This document shows, in pieces, positions 22,756 through 33,084 of a stretch of DNA of 64,000 nucleotides. The notes below the pieces were generated by a model. The model saw only the letters and a list, made by a program, of their open reading frames with translations. It was not told where the DNA came from and did no database searches. Each line of letters starts with the position of its first letter. The stretch's first letter is position 1. The stretch spans positions 488,501 to 552,500 of the forward strand of contig JAMWET010001896.1 of the NCBI GenBank assembly GCA_024036415.1, given 5' to 3'. This DNA comes from Prochilodus magdalenae. Lineage: Eukaryota > Chordata > Actinopteri > Characiformes > Prochilodontidae. A program made the position numbers and the translations under genes.

Positions 22756-23286
22756 CAGGGGTTGGATAATGAAACTGAAACACCTGGTTTTAGACCACAA
22801 TCATTTATTAGTATGGTGTAGGGCCTCCTTTTGCGGCCAATACAGCGTCAGTTGGTCTTGGGAATGACATATACTGCGTCCTGCACAGTGGTCAGAGGGA
22901 GTTTAAGCCATTCTTCTTGCAGGATAGTGGCCAGGTCACTACGTGATGCTGGTGGAGGTTTGTCCTTCTTGGTGGTATGCTGACATTACCCTGGATACCG
23001 TGGCTCTTGATACATCACAAAGACTTGCTGTCTTGGTCACAGATGCGCCAGCAAGACGTGCACCAACAGTTTGTCCTCTTTTGAACTCTGGTATGTCCCA
23101 TAATGTTGTGTGCATTGCAGTATTTTGAGCAGAACTGTGCTCTTACCTGCTAACTGAACCTTCACACTCTGCTCTTACTGGTGCAATGTGCAATTAATGA
23201 AGATTGGCCACCAGGCTGGTCCAATTTAGCCATGAGACCTCCCACACTAAAGTGACAGGTGTTTCAGTTTCATTGTCCAACCCCTG
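22756..23286 (-). mobile_element. Tc1-like family D, deleted copy 1
   Basis: A 531-bp element with termini CAGGGGTTGGATAATGAAAC and its inverse CATTGTCCAACCCCTG, flanked by TA on both sides (22754-22755 and 23287-23288), the Tc1/mariner target duplication. Inside is the N-terminal HTH region of a transposase, fused to the last few C-terminal codons. Relative to the copy at 27153 it lacks 2 bp (TG) within the first codons of the frame, which accounts for the whole length difference and breaks the frame. Confidence 0.9.
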
Positions 23287-23294
23287 TAGTGTTA

Positions 23295-23462
23295 AGCAAA
23301 ATCTGTATCTTCGTTTTTGTTGATTATGACTTTTCTGCATCATCTGAACACAGCAGCTGCTGTTGACACTCGGTGAAAAGTTCATGATGGATGGAGCATC
23401 CGAAATGACCCAAAATTGCTCAGAGCAAAGTTTGGTTCCATTGACTTTCATTCACATTCATG
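23295..23462 (+). mobile_element. MITE B fragment
   Basis: Contains ATCTTCGTTTTTGTTGATT, AACACAGCAGCTGCTGTTGA, a decayed GGTGAAAAGTTCATGATGG and TTTGGTTCCATTGACTTTCA, colinear with the first two-thirds of the 25541 copy. Both termini are lost. Confidence 0.65.
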
Positions 23463-23479
23463 AGTTCACAGGTCTGAAG

Positions 23480-24063
23480 CATGTGATAAGTCTTCAGTGA
23501 GAAATCTTGGTGTTGTTTTTTAATCAGACCTCAGATTTGATAAAAAAAAAAAAAACTCGGAAAGCTCAGAAACATTGCAAAACTGAAGCCCTTTCTTAGT
23601 TTTTCCGACCTTGAAAAAGTTTAGACTACTGTAATTCTTTATACTTTGGGATTAACCAGCCTCTATTGCCACGTTTACAGCTAGTCCAGAATGCTGCATG
23701 CAGATTATTGACTAGAACCAAGAAAAGAAAACATATAGCACCAGTCATCGCTTCACTTCACTCGCTACCAGTTCAAAGGACAGTTTAAAGTGCTTGTGGT
23801 TGTTTTCAAAGCACTAAATGGTTTGCCGCCAACTTATATTGCAGATTTACTCACGTCACCAATCACACAGCGCTCTTTGAGATCTTCATCACAGAATTTG
23901 TTGGCCGTCCCTAGGGTACGTCTGAAACTCAAAGGCGACCGGGCATTCTCGGTGTACGCAGATTTCTTTGATCTGTGTTTTAGTTGTATGTATTTATGTG
24001 TAATCATTAGCTAGTTTTATGTACAGCACTTTGGTCAATGTAGGTTGTTAAAAGTGCTTTATA
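23480..24063 (+). mobile_element. L2-clade LINE fragment
   Basis: Shifting frames read LDYCNSLYFGI, PRLQLVQNAACRLLTRTKK, the HSLPVQ position of 'HWLPV', then LKLKGDRAFSVYA; it ends with the 3' untranslated region (TTATGTGTAATCATTAGCTA, GTGCTTTATAA). At AATTACTG (24060-24067) it passes directly into another L2 block, so it was joined there by recombination or by a nested insertion. Confidence 0.75.
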
Positions 24064-25022
24064 ATTACTGGCGGATCTCAAATCCTCCCTTTGTTTCCAT
24101 ATGCAAAGGAATGGCATGCGGAAAAAAAAATTCAGTCTGGGTTAAGGTCTCATCATAGTACTGAAACAGCACTACTGACAACCGTCTTTTATTAATTTCC
24201 GACCGAGGAAACGTATATCATTGATGTTTCTGGTTTGATCGTAGTACAGCCTTCGACAGAATGGACCACTCCATCCCAATAGACAGGCTAGAAAACCTTG
24301 TTGGAGTAACAGGAAGAGCTCTTTCCGAGCTGAGCTCTTACCTGAGTGATTGCTATCAGTTGGTAAATGTAAACTGTGAATCATCTGTTCATACAGACGT
24401 ATGGTGTTCCACAGGGATCTGTCCTAGGACCTATATTATTTGCCTTGTATATATGCTACCACTCTCTACCATCATTAGAAAACATGGCTTAAATTTCCAC
24501 TGCTATGCTGGTGACACACAATTCTATATTTCAACCAAACCAGATGATAAATTGTAACTTGATGATAAGATAGTAAGTACTATACAAACAACTTAAAAGA
24601 CCTCCTACTGAACTCAGTTAAAACAGAATTTCACATCACCAATCACACAGCGGTCTTTGGGATCTTCATCACAGAATTTGTTGGCCGTCCCTAGGGCACG
24701 TCTGAAACTTAAAGGCGACTGGGCATTCTCGGTGTACACCCTAAGACTTTGGAATAGTCTACCAGCCAGTATTCGCCATTCTTCCTCTATCTCAGCTTTT
24801 AAATCAGGTTTAAAACTCACCTTTACAAACTTGCTTTTGAATAGGGTGAAACCGTGGTAACATGAGGTGTTTTTATAGTTATTTTAATACATGTTATTTA
24901 TCTGATTTCTTTGAACTGTAAGTTATATGTATTTATGTGTAATCATTAGCTAGTTTTATGTACAGCACTTTGGTCAACGTAGGTTGTTAAAAGGTGCTTT
25001 ATAAATAAAAGTTACTGACTTA
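24064..25022 (+). mobile_element. L2-clade LINE, internally deleted
   Basis: Starts in the RT finger region (SNPPF-like, 24070), includes the RT palm frame at 24261-24557, then jumps at about 24632 to the C-terminal zone (RLKLKGDWAFSVYTLRLWNS, SISAFKSGLKLTF) and the 3' end (GTGCTTTATAAATAAAAGTT, then (ACTT)n at 25010-25022). 24064-24600 is about 97% identical by eye to 28922-29455. Confidence 0.8.
24261..24557 (+). pseudogene. L2 reverse transcriptase palm fragment
   Basis: 98 codons beginning MDHSIPIDRLENLVGVTGRA. The expected palm motifs are present but damaged: the region normally read as 'GVPQGSVLGP' is shifted (WCSTGICPRT), and the catalytic YADD box is YAGD at 24504-24515, losing the first catalytic Asp. 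The encoded fragment cannot polymerise. An identical 98-aa reading occurs at 29118-29414. Confidence 0.85.
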
Positions 25023-25540
25023 CTTACCTCCAATGTTTGTGTCCAATGTTGAATGGACTAAAACATGTTAGGACGCCATTAGAACGAGATTAACATACTA
25101 ATAGAAACCCCACAGGGGTGCTAGCGATATCGTCAATGCTGTTGCTGTACTTCCTTGTCAGTTATGGTCTTGAATGAGGATGCAGGTGAAGGAGTCATGG
25201 TTCCCTGTTGTGATTAGATGTTTACTGCATGTGCACATGTTCTGTTTTCAATCAGTAACCAGCTATAATGATGTTATCAATAACCGATAATCAAATTACA
25301 GGGCCCACACTCACTAACTCCTTAAACGGAAGAGTCCTTTACAGATGCATGTTTCAGTCATCAAGGTACAAACAATGTAAATGTCCCATTAAAGTTGCAA
25401 CAATGGTTTTAAGGTCCATATGTGGACCCCAAATACATATTTCCCATATTCTCAGCTTTTCATGACCTGATTGTAAAATGGTACAATAAAATAAACAAGT
25501 GTAAATGCAATGATGATCCATAACTAAAGACACTAGGTAT
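25023..25540. other. No gene; short L2-associated relic
   Basis: 25195-25330 resembles 28388-28500 (GATTAGATGTTTAC, TAACCGATAATCAAATTACA), both next to L2 sequence, so it is probably a flanking relic of the same family. Nothing else recognised. Confidence 0.5.
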
Positions 25541-25797
25541 TATATCGTCACTGTCCAATGAAAAACATGTATCTCCATTTTTGTTGATTTTGACTTTTAT
25601 GCATCGTTTGAACACAGCCCTTGCCAGTTATGTTGTGTGAAAATTTTATGAGGAATGGAATAACAGAAATTGCTCAAAACTGCATGGATAAAAGTCTGGT
25701 TCCATTCACTTGCATTCAAACTACACTAGGTTTTTGGCCTCTCCTGTAAAGTTGCCATTTTGGAGATACCTGTTTTTCATTGGACAGTGGCGATATA
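25541..25797. mobile_element. MITE B, complete reference copy
   Basis: A 257-bp element with 37-bp terminal inverted repeats, TATATCGTCACTGTCCAATG... and ...CATTGGACAGTGGCGATATA, matching at about 35 of 37 positions. No coding frame. Other copies or fragments are at 7488, 23295, 31886, 51380 and 56150. Parent transposase unknown; the flanks are AT-rich, so the target duplication cannot be fixed. Confidence 0.85.
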
Positions 25798-26041
25798 TTA
25801 TATAGATATTACATAGACATTAGTTAGTGGATTATAAGGATGAGCCTGGGTCAAACTCCACGGAGTATTTCAGCTTTCTACACCTTTTCTTTCCTGTGGC
25901 CGCATACAGGAGAAAACTCATCATATCTGTCACTATTGTTCTGCTTTGTGTCTCTCATTGAGTGTGCCCTCGCAGCCGAGCTGGAGGTGTATGAGCAGCA
26001 CAGATCAACCTTTCAATCTCCCATCATGGACAAAGGAAAGA

Positions 26042-26100
<59 letters not shown>

Positions 26101-27150
26101 GTGAAAAACCAGGCAAAATTAATTAAATAGCAGGGAGACAGCGGCCCGGGACATAAAGGTCTGCTGTTAGCATTTTTCTAGCCCATTGATTCCCTGTTAC
26201 ACCTCCACATTATGGCTCCCAGACTTGCCATAAATCAAGTCGGACCCCATTGTCCTTTTCCGAGGGCTGTCCCTAACACTGGCGCTCTTCTGCAGAGGTG
26301 ACCATAATCTATTGTTGGAGTTTAAAGCCACCACCAACCGGAGGCGTTCTGAACGGGAGCGTGGCCTCGCCTAAGGATGCTGAAGTGTTGATGGCTGCTG
26401 GCTGGATGATCCACTCAAAGCCATGCAGTCCAAAGAGTGGGAGGGGAGTGGAGGTTGTTTGGGGGGGGCTCCATTTCTGTCAGTTAGTGATGGGCATACT
26501 GTATGGCTTTCTGGCTCTACTACTTGCCATGACCCAGATAGCAGCCAGAGCATTCACTTTGCATTTACTCGCTTATCTGATGCTTTTGTTCCAGGCCAGA
26601 TGTGCCCGCTGTGTAACCTGGAAGATAGCTTTTAAATCTGTGAGAGTGTGTGGACGTGGACGTGTACCGCGGGTCTGTGTTTGTGGGTAAAGGGATGTGT
26701 TATTGTGATCGAACATCTGCTTGGCTTTGCTTTGTGATTTCGAGGAAGATAAGGTTATTTTAAAATGTACAGAAATGGGCCTTTTGTGGCAAAACAAGCA
26801 TTCTAACAGATGCCAATAGTATGTTCCAATTTGCTCTGCCCTGGGGGCATCACTTAGTAAAAAAAAAAAAAAAAAAGTCTGGCATCCTGGAGAGCTCATC
26901 TTCGGACAGCGATGATACCGAATGGCATTACCATGCTTCAAATGGCTCTATCCAATCTAACACCATTAGAACTTAATCAGCATTATTGTTATTATTATTA
27001 TTAGTGGGTGTTTTTTCTTTTTAATTATGGCCTGGAATAAAGGGGCTGGATATCAGTGTTTTTGTATAAGTGTGTATGTATAAACAGAGCAATGTATACT
27101 GTTCCAGTGTTCCATATCAACCCTGTTCTATTCATCCCTCGAGTGTGATA
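25798..27150. other. Unassigned unique-looking sequence
   Basis: Includes a (GA)n tract, a 17-base A run near 26859 and an ATT run near 26985. The frames at 26298-26690 (130 codons) and 26573-26941 overlap on opposite strands and show no domain. Non-repetitive 26150-26850 could be conserved noncoding DNA; untested. Confidence 0.4.
26047..26098. repeat. (GA)n microsatellite
   Basis: About 25 uninterrupted GA dinucleotides. Confidence 0.95.
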
Positions 27151-27152
27151 TA

Positions 27153-27685
27153 CAGGGGTTGGACAATGAAACTGAAACACCTGTCATTTTAGTGTGGGAG
27201 GTCTCATGGCTAAACTGGACCAGCCTGGTGGCCAATCTTTATTAATTCCACATTGCACCAGTAAGAGCAGAGTGTGAAGGTTCAGTTAGCAGGTAAGAGC
27301 ACAGTTCTGCTCAAAATACTGCAATGCACACAGCATTATGGGTGACATACCAGAGTTCAAAAGAGGACAGACTGTTGGTGCACGTCTTGCTGGCGCATCT
27401 GTGACCAAGACAGCAAGTCTTTGTGATGTATCAAGAGCCACGGTATCCAGGGTAATGTCAGCATACCACCAAGAAGGACGAACCTCCACCAGCATCATGT
27501 AGTGACCTGGTCACTATCCTGCAACAAGAATGGCTTAAACTCCCTCTGACCACTGTGCAGGACGCAGTATATGTCATTCCCAAGACCAACTGACGCTGTA
27601 TTGGCCGCAAAAGGAGGCCCTACACCATACTAATAAATGATTGTGGTCTAAAACCAGGTGTTTCAGTTTCATTGTCCAACCCCTG
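27153..27685 (+). mobile_element. Tc1-like family D, deleted copy 2
   Basis: A 533-bp element flanked by TA (27151-27152, 27686-27687) with termini CAGGGGTTGGACAATGAAAC and inverse. Opposite in orientation to the copy at 22756-23286 and nearly identical, with the same internal deletion. The 5' end, HTH coding segment and last C-terminal codons remain; the catalytic domain is gone. It would need a transposase from elsewhere. Confidence 0.9.
27338..27502 (+). pseudogene. Tc1-like transposase HTH remnant, 54 aa
   Basis: ATG at 27338 opens a 54-codon frame with FKRGQTVGARLAGASVTKTA and CDVSRATVSRVMSAYHQEGR, a typical first HTH of the paired-like DNA-binding domain of Tc1 transposases. It stops at TAG (27500-27502), just before the deletion junction. 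In principle the peptide could bind family D termini; there is no evidence that it is expressed. Confidence 0.65.
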
Positions 27686-27829
27686 TATATTTTCTCCTAT
27701 GCCAAAAAAAAAAACTCTTGATGTGCAATAAATATATCTCTATAAGCTATCCAAAGAATGTGTAATAACTAACTGCTACCTGCTAGAATATAACATTTTT
27801 ATAGTCATTTATTATATTAAAATATTTTT

Positions 27830-28025
27830 TTTAATTTTAGGCAATGTGTATATATGTATATTATTGTTTTATTTTTATTTTATTTATTTTTTCTCTCTCA
27901 GTTTTGGATATTTTAGTCATATGTTTAATTATTTTATGTGTAAAGTGCCATTGGACTGCGGCTCAATATCGTTCTATGCTGTGCACTGACAATAAAGGCA
28001 TCTTATCTTATAAAGTGTTTATAAG
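27830..28025 (+). mobile_element. LINE 3' end
   Basis: AT-rich 3' untranslated sequence ending TGTGCACTGACAATAAAGGC, then ATCTTATCTTAT, a polyadenylation-like signal followed by a pentanucleotide tail as in fish non-LTR elements. No coding part. Clade not determined. Confidence 0.6.
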
Positions 28026-28499
28026 TTTACCATGTGGGAACAACTGCATTCCTAGAACAGAACCTGAACTGTATGTATTTATGGTGGGGTCGGAGCCCCT
28101 GGGAGAATGTCGCATCAGGGTTCTACAGGTTGTAGGTTATTTGGAGGAACGCTGACCATCTGGTTAAACCAGACAAGGGGACATTGGCTTGTACATTAAG
28201 GGTTTGGTGAAATGGTGTAACCCTGTGACAGAAACTTGGACTAAGTTGGACTGGACTGAATAAGACAGAGTTGTGACTGTATCTAATAGATGTTCTTCTA
28301 AAGGGGAGGTTGGGTTCCGCCCTGAGCCTGGTTCCTCTCGAGGTTCCTCAAGGCGTCCGTGAACCAACAAAGGTATACGTAGAGCATTCATGGTTCACTG
28401 TTGGGATTAGATGTTTACAGCATGTGATGTGGACATGTATTATGTTCATCATCAATAACTGGTAATCAAATTACAGGACCACACTAACTAACCCCTTAT
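28026..28499 (+). mobile_element. L2 3' untranslated relic
   Basis: Contains GAGCCTGGTTCCTCTCGAGG at 28324, the 3'-UTR word seen in inverse in the L2 at 3229-4458. The rest is weakly preserved. Confidence 0.5.
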
Positions 28500-29117
28500 A
28501 ATCGCTCCTCTAAGCAGTACAAATGAGGGTAGAAAAGCTCGCCCCATGGTACAGAGATGCTACACCAGCTCTGTAACAGAAGACTAGAGTCAGGCACTTG
28601 CAGCGTTGAAGGACACTTGACTAGAAACTTGAAGTACTGTATTTCAATCTGCCTGTCAGGAGTCGTATAGTCTATAAAGGAGCACCAGCTATAGCATCCT
28701 TAACCCTTATCTCTCCTCTCTGATTGAAACAAGCATAATCCAAGATTACTGTGCAGCACAATCTCTAAATTAACCAGGAACCCAAACGGCTAGTGATCTC
28801 CAGATGCTATCAGGCTCTTCTATCTATAATAAACGGCTGAGCTATATTCCAGAATCGTTCAAATTAGCAATAATTAAACCTCTAATTGAAAAACCTAATC
28901 TTGATCCCAGTGAGCTATCAAATTACTGACGGATCTCAAATCCTCCCTTTGTTTCCATATGCAAAGGAATGGCATGAGGGAAAAACATTCAGTCTGGGTT
29001 AAGGCCTCATCATAGTACTGAAACAGCACTAGTGAAAACCGTCGTTTATTAATTTCCGACCGAGGAAACGTATATCATTGATGTTTCTGGTTTGATCTTA
29101 GTACAGCCTTCGGCAGA

Positions 29118-29414
29118 ATGGACCACTCTATCCCAATAGACAGGCTAGAAAACCTTGTTGGAGTAACAGGAAGAGCTCTTTCCGAGCTGAGCTCTTACCT
29201 GAGTGATTGCTATCAGTTGGTAAATGTAAACTGTGAATCATCTGTTCATACAGACGTATGGTGTTCCACAGGGATCTGTCCTAGGACCTATATTATTTGC
29301 CTTGTATATATGCTACCACTCTCTACCATCATTAGAAAACATGGCTTAAATTTCCACTGCTATGCTGGTGACACACAATTCTATATTTCAACCAAACCAG
29401 ATGATAAATTGTAA
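29118..29414 (+). pseudogene. L2 reverse transcriptase palm fragment
   Basis: 98-codon frame whose peptide is identical to that at 24261-24557, including the shifted 'GVPQGS' region and the YAGD replacement of the catalytic YADD (29361-29372). Sharing exact defects means both derive from one already defective copy, or one was duplicated from the other. Confidence 0.85.
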
Positions 29415-29501
29415 CTTGATTATAAGAAAAGACCTCCTACTGAACTCAGTTAAAACAGAAGTTCTTCCGCTAGGAACTAACCGGTTTATCTTAATAGCTT
29501 C

Positions 29502-29792
29502 TTGGTTACCCCACAAAGTACATCTCTAAACAGCCTTGGTGTCTTGATCGAGCCTGATCTGGCCTTTGATGAACGTACAGTATTACTTATAGTTCAAGAT
29601 CTATTATCCCTACAGGATGCAGAAAAGCTAGTCCATAACTTAATTATACTGAGGCTGGATTACTGTACTGGCCCCCTTTCTGGATGTTCCAGCAAAAGCC
29701 TTAACAAGCTTTGGTCAGTCCAGAATGCTGCACCCAGTGCCTTTACGAGAACTAGAACATTCAGCCCAGAATTCAGCCCAGATCTATCCTAG
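29502..29792 (+). pseudogene. L2 post-RT fragment leading into the minisatellite
   Basis: Frame with SLGVLIEPDLAFDERT, LVHNLIILRLDYCTGPLSGC and SKSLNKLWSVQNAAPSAFTR, the known L2 stretch before the HWLP block. It ends TFSPEFSPDLS then a stop where the repeats begin. Confidence 0.75.
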
Positions 29793-29799
29793 ATCAGTT

Positions 29800-30895
29800 G
29801 CCCAGTCATATCTACCCTACACTGGTTGCCCAGTTATATCTACCCTACATTGGTTGCCCGGTCATATCTACCCTACATTGGCCATCCAATCATATCCGCC
29901 CTACATTGGTTGCCCAGTCTTATCTATCTTAGTACCTTAGTACAAACTTTGGTCAGTCCAGACTGCTGCAGCTAGAGCCTTTACAAGAACTAGAAAATTT
30001 AGCCCAGAATTCAGCCCAGCCTTATCTACCCTAGATCAGTTGCCCAGTCATATCTACCCTACATTGGTTGCCCAGCCATATCTAACCTTCATTGGTTGCC
30101 CAGTCATAGCAACCCCACATTGGCTGCCCAGTTATATTTACACTACATTGGTTGCCCAGTCATATCTACCCTACATTGGCCATCCAATCATATCCACCCT
30201 ACATTGGTTGCCCAGTCTTATCTATCTTAGTACCTTAGTACAAACTTTGGTCAGTCCAGAATGCTGCAGCTTTACATCCTTTACAGGAACTAGAAACTTT
30301 AGCCCAGAATTCAGCCCAGCCTTATCTACCCTAGATCAGTTGCCCAGTCATAGCTACCCTACATTGGTTGCCCAGTCATATCTACCCTACATTGGTTGCC
30401 CAGCCTTATCTACCCTAGATCAGTTGCCCAGTCATATTTACCCTACATTTGTTGCCCAGTCATATCTGCCCTACATCGGTTGCCCAGTCATATCTACCAC
30501 ACATTGGTTGCCCAGCCATATCTACCCTACATTGGTTGCCCAGCCTTATCTACCCTAGATCGGTTGCCCATTCATATCTACCCTACATTTGTTGCCCAGT
30601 CATATCTAACCTTCATTGGTTGCCCAGTTATATCTACCCTACATTGGTTGCCCAGTTATATCTACCCTACATTGATTGCCCAGTCATATCTACCCCACAT
30701 TGGTTGCATAGCCTTATCTACCCAACATTGGTTGCCCAGTCATATCTACCCTACATTGGTTGCCCAGTCATATCTACCCTACATTGGTTGCCCAGTCATA
30801 TCTACCCTACATTGGTTGCCCAGTCATATCTACCCTACATTGGTTGCCCAGTCATATCTACCCTACATTGGTTGCCCAGTCTTATCTACCTTTGT
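29800..30895. repeat. 28-bp minisatellite made of L2 coding sequence
   Basis: Unit about CATTGGTTGCCCAGTCATAT + CTACCCTA (28 bp), about 39 units by length. The unit encodes the L2 'S-x-LHWLP' motif (ISTLHWLPS). A longer unit of about 300 bp is superimposed: the preceding L2 piece (GGTCAGTCCAGAATGCTGCA...TTCAGCCCAG) recurs at 29712, 29950 and 30248. Since 28 is not a multiple of 3, each frame cycles through three phases, producing overlapping open frames of up to 175 codons that are not genes. Confidence 0.9.
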
Positions 30896-31510
30896 ACCTC
30901 ACAGAACTTATCTTGTACTATGAACCAACACCCCAATTTAGATCACATGGTGCTGGCTAATGTATAATATCTAGAATTAATAAAGTTACATTAGGGGGCA
31001 GGGCCTTTTCATATAAAGCCCACCAGCTTTGGAATAACATTCCAGTCAATGTTCAGGACTAGGCTAAACGCTTACCGGCTCAGTTGAGCCTGTGCTAATT
31101 TGTTTTCCTTTCCCGTTAGATAAAAGGTGCAGACGGTAAACTGAAAAAGGGTATTCTGGTAAATGTTGAATGTTGGTGCGGTTCTTGGTATTCACTCACC
31201 TTAGGCGGTAGAGAGGTTGAGGGCCCTCATGTCTTTGTTAGATATGCTGTAAAAGCCAGGCCAGTCAGAGTCACTGCTGCACTCTGTTCTCAGTCACTCC
31301 TAACAGAGCTGTCTGTGTTTTTCTCTTGCTGAGCGGAACAATTGCCCATCCTGTGCGGACTGATGCTGTTGCTTCATCTGCCTTGAGCGGGGAGCCCCTC
31401 CTCGTCTTTGTGTTTCTTTCCTAAGCGGAAAACTGTTCGTCCCGTGCGGTCTGATCCTGTTGCTTCATCTGCCTTCACTGGGTACTGCCTGCTTTCCTGC
31501 ATTTCAGGAT

Positions 31511-31834
31511 TAGTTTGCCCACTGTAGAGATTCCCGCTGTCCTGTGCAGTGTGGAAAGGTTTGCCTGCATGCCACTGGCCCTCCCAAAGATCCTGCTTAT
31601 TTAATCACAGACGTTTCTTCTCCTGCTTCTCAAGTAATTCAGACATGTCTTCCTCCGCCTCACACTACTCTGAACTCTGTAGGCTGGTAACAGTAGTTAT
31701 CGATGTCCATGGTTTCACTGCAGTACCATCCTAACAGTAGTCAATGGTTTTCCCTGGGAACATCCGATATCTGATTTTCAGTTCTGGCGATCTTCGTCCA
31801 TCACTGGCTAACCTACACTCATCATTGGGGGGAA
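31511..31834. other. No feature recognised
   Basis: Moderately GC-rich sequence after the L2 3' end with a 61-codon frame of no known family. Confidence 0.4.
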
Positions 31835-31885
31835 AAAACGACAGGTATGAAACCTGGTGGGTAGGTTTGACATCATAAGACATGC

Positions 31886-32450
31886 AAATCTGTCCAAAGA
31901 AAAACATGTATCTCCAAAATGGCAACTTTACAGGAGAGGCCAAAAACCTCATTTAATTTGAATGGAAGTCAATGGAACCAGACGTCTTTCCAAGCAGTTT
32001 TGGGCCATTTCTGTCAGTCCATTCTTCATGAAATTTGCCCAGTTATATCAACCCCACATTGGCTGCCCAGTTATATCTACCCTACATTGGCCATCCAATC
32101 ATATCCACCCTACATTGGTTGCCCAGTCTTATCTATCTTAGTACCTTAGTACAAGACTTTGGTCAGTCCAGAATGCTGCAGCTAGAGCCTTTACAGGAAC
32201 TAGAAAATTCAGCCCAGAAGGAAATTTCATGAAGAATGGACTGACAGAAATGGCCAAAAACCTCATTTAATTTGAATGGAAGTCAATGGAACCGGACGCT
32301 TTTCCAAGCAGTTTTGGGCCATTTCTGTCAGTCCATTCTTCATCAAAATTTCCTAACAGTGAAAACCACAGCTCATGTGATCAAATGAGGCATTGAAGTA
32401 AAAATCAACAAAAATGGAGATACATGTTTTTCATTGGACAGCGACGACAT
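31886..32450. mobile_element. Rearranged MITE B
   Basis: Terminal AAACATGTATCTCCA at 31903 and inverse TGGAGATACATGTTTTTCAT at 32417 bound the element. Inside, 31938-32036 is repeated in direct orientation at 32252-32350. Between the copies are a 184-bp piece of the L2 minisatellite (32037-32220) and a 35-bp inverted piece (32221-32255). This doubles the MITE length over the 257-bp reference. Confidence 0.8.
32037..32220 (+). repeat. Displaced piece of the L2 28-bp minisatellite
   Basis: Matches 30115-30300 closely, in the same order: TTGGCTGCCCAGTTATAT, GGCCATCCAATCATATCCAC, CTTAGTACCTTAGTACAA, GTCCAGAATGCTGCAGC. It sits inside the MITE, about 1.8 kb from its likely source. Confidence 0.85.
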
Positions 32451-33084
32451 GTTTCACGTTTCCACTCGGCCGTGCATGTGATATAAGCCAGGACGGGCCT
32501 TATTGCTATATAACGTAGTCCTGTTGCATGTGCGTTCCGTTCTGGCTCGTGCAGTTGTGTTGGTAGCATCCTTTACGAATGCAGTAGGCCTTAGAGAAGA
32601 GTTCTAAAGCTATTAGAGCAGTTTGAAGAGTTCAGGACGGGTCCCATAGTAGGGCTCTGGGAAACAGGGTGGCCTTGTCAACATATTGTGCACCATCCCG
32701 GATGTGCAGATATTGATGTGGGGAATCTGGGAGATCTAAACAAAGGGGTCACCAGACAAGCGCAGAGTGACCCAACAGCCACGATTGTGGACATTCCGAG
32801 AACTACAGACAGCTGCGGGACGGAGGACCGTTGCGGGACGGAGGGACGTTGACCGTTCCTTAACCCCACGTCAACGTCATCAAAGACTGCCAGACTGTCA
32901 TGGAGTGACTCAGAATGACAGTGGGTCATCTTCAGTGACAAGTCCCGCTTTGGTCTTGGTGGAGACGACCAACGAATCCATGAGTGGAGGCCCCGTTGAG
33001 GCACTCCACCTCCACCCCGACTCAATAAACTTTCCTCATGTCAGTCTAAATTTATTGTGATGTGTTTCTGTAACCAAAAATGTT

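Larger units (their letters stand above)
28500..31510 (+). mobile_element. L2-clade LINE enlarged by an internal minisatellite
   Basis: Order along the plus strand: pre-RT linker (APWYRDATPAL, 28535 on), RT entry (IIKPLIEKPNLDPSELSNY, about 28868), RT palm (29118-29414), post-RT segment (GVLIEPDLAFDERT, LRLDYCTGPLSGCSSKSLNK), then a 1.1-kb minisatellite where 'NLHWLPV' codons should be, then the remaining C-terminal codons (SRINKVTLGGRAFSYKAHQL, 30970-31040) and the 3' untranslated region to about 31510. One insertion, disrupted by frameshifts and stops. Confidence 0.8.
31835..33065 (+). mobile_element. Tc1-like family A copy split by nested insertions
   Basis: 5' fragment at 31838-31885 (GGTGGGTAGGTTTGACATCA), interrupted by MITE B (31886-32450), resuming at 32452 (TTTCACGTTTCCACTCGGCC, GCCAGGACGGGCC). 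A SINE-like block follows with GTTGTGTTGGTAGCATCC and TAGGGCTCTGGGAA, also found in the 10.7-kb copy. The element ends with the FSDES region and a further deletion that removes most C-terminal codons (32990-33010 joined to CTCAATAAAC). Confidence 0.7.

Noticed and set aside
22943..23128. 61-codon plus-strand gene, also read at 27286-27498 on the minus strand
   Set aside because: Both are antisense readings of the Tc1-like family D HTH region.
24261..24557. Functional reverse transcriptase
   Set aside because: The catalytic box is YAGD and the conserved GVPQGS region is frameshifted; no complete protein surrounds it.
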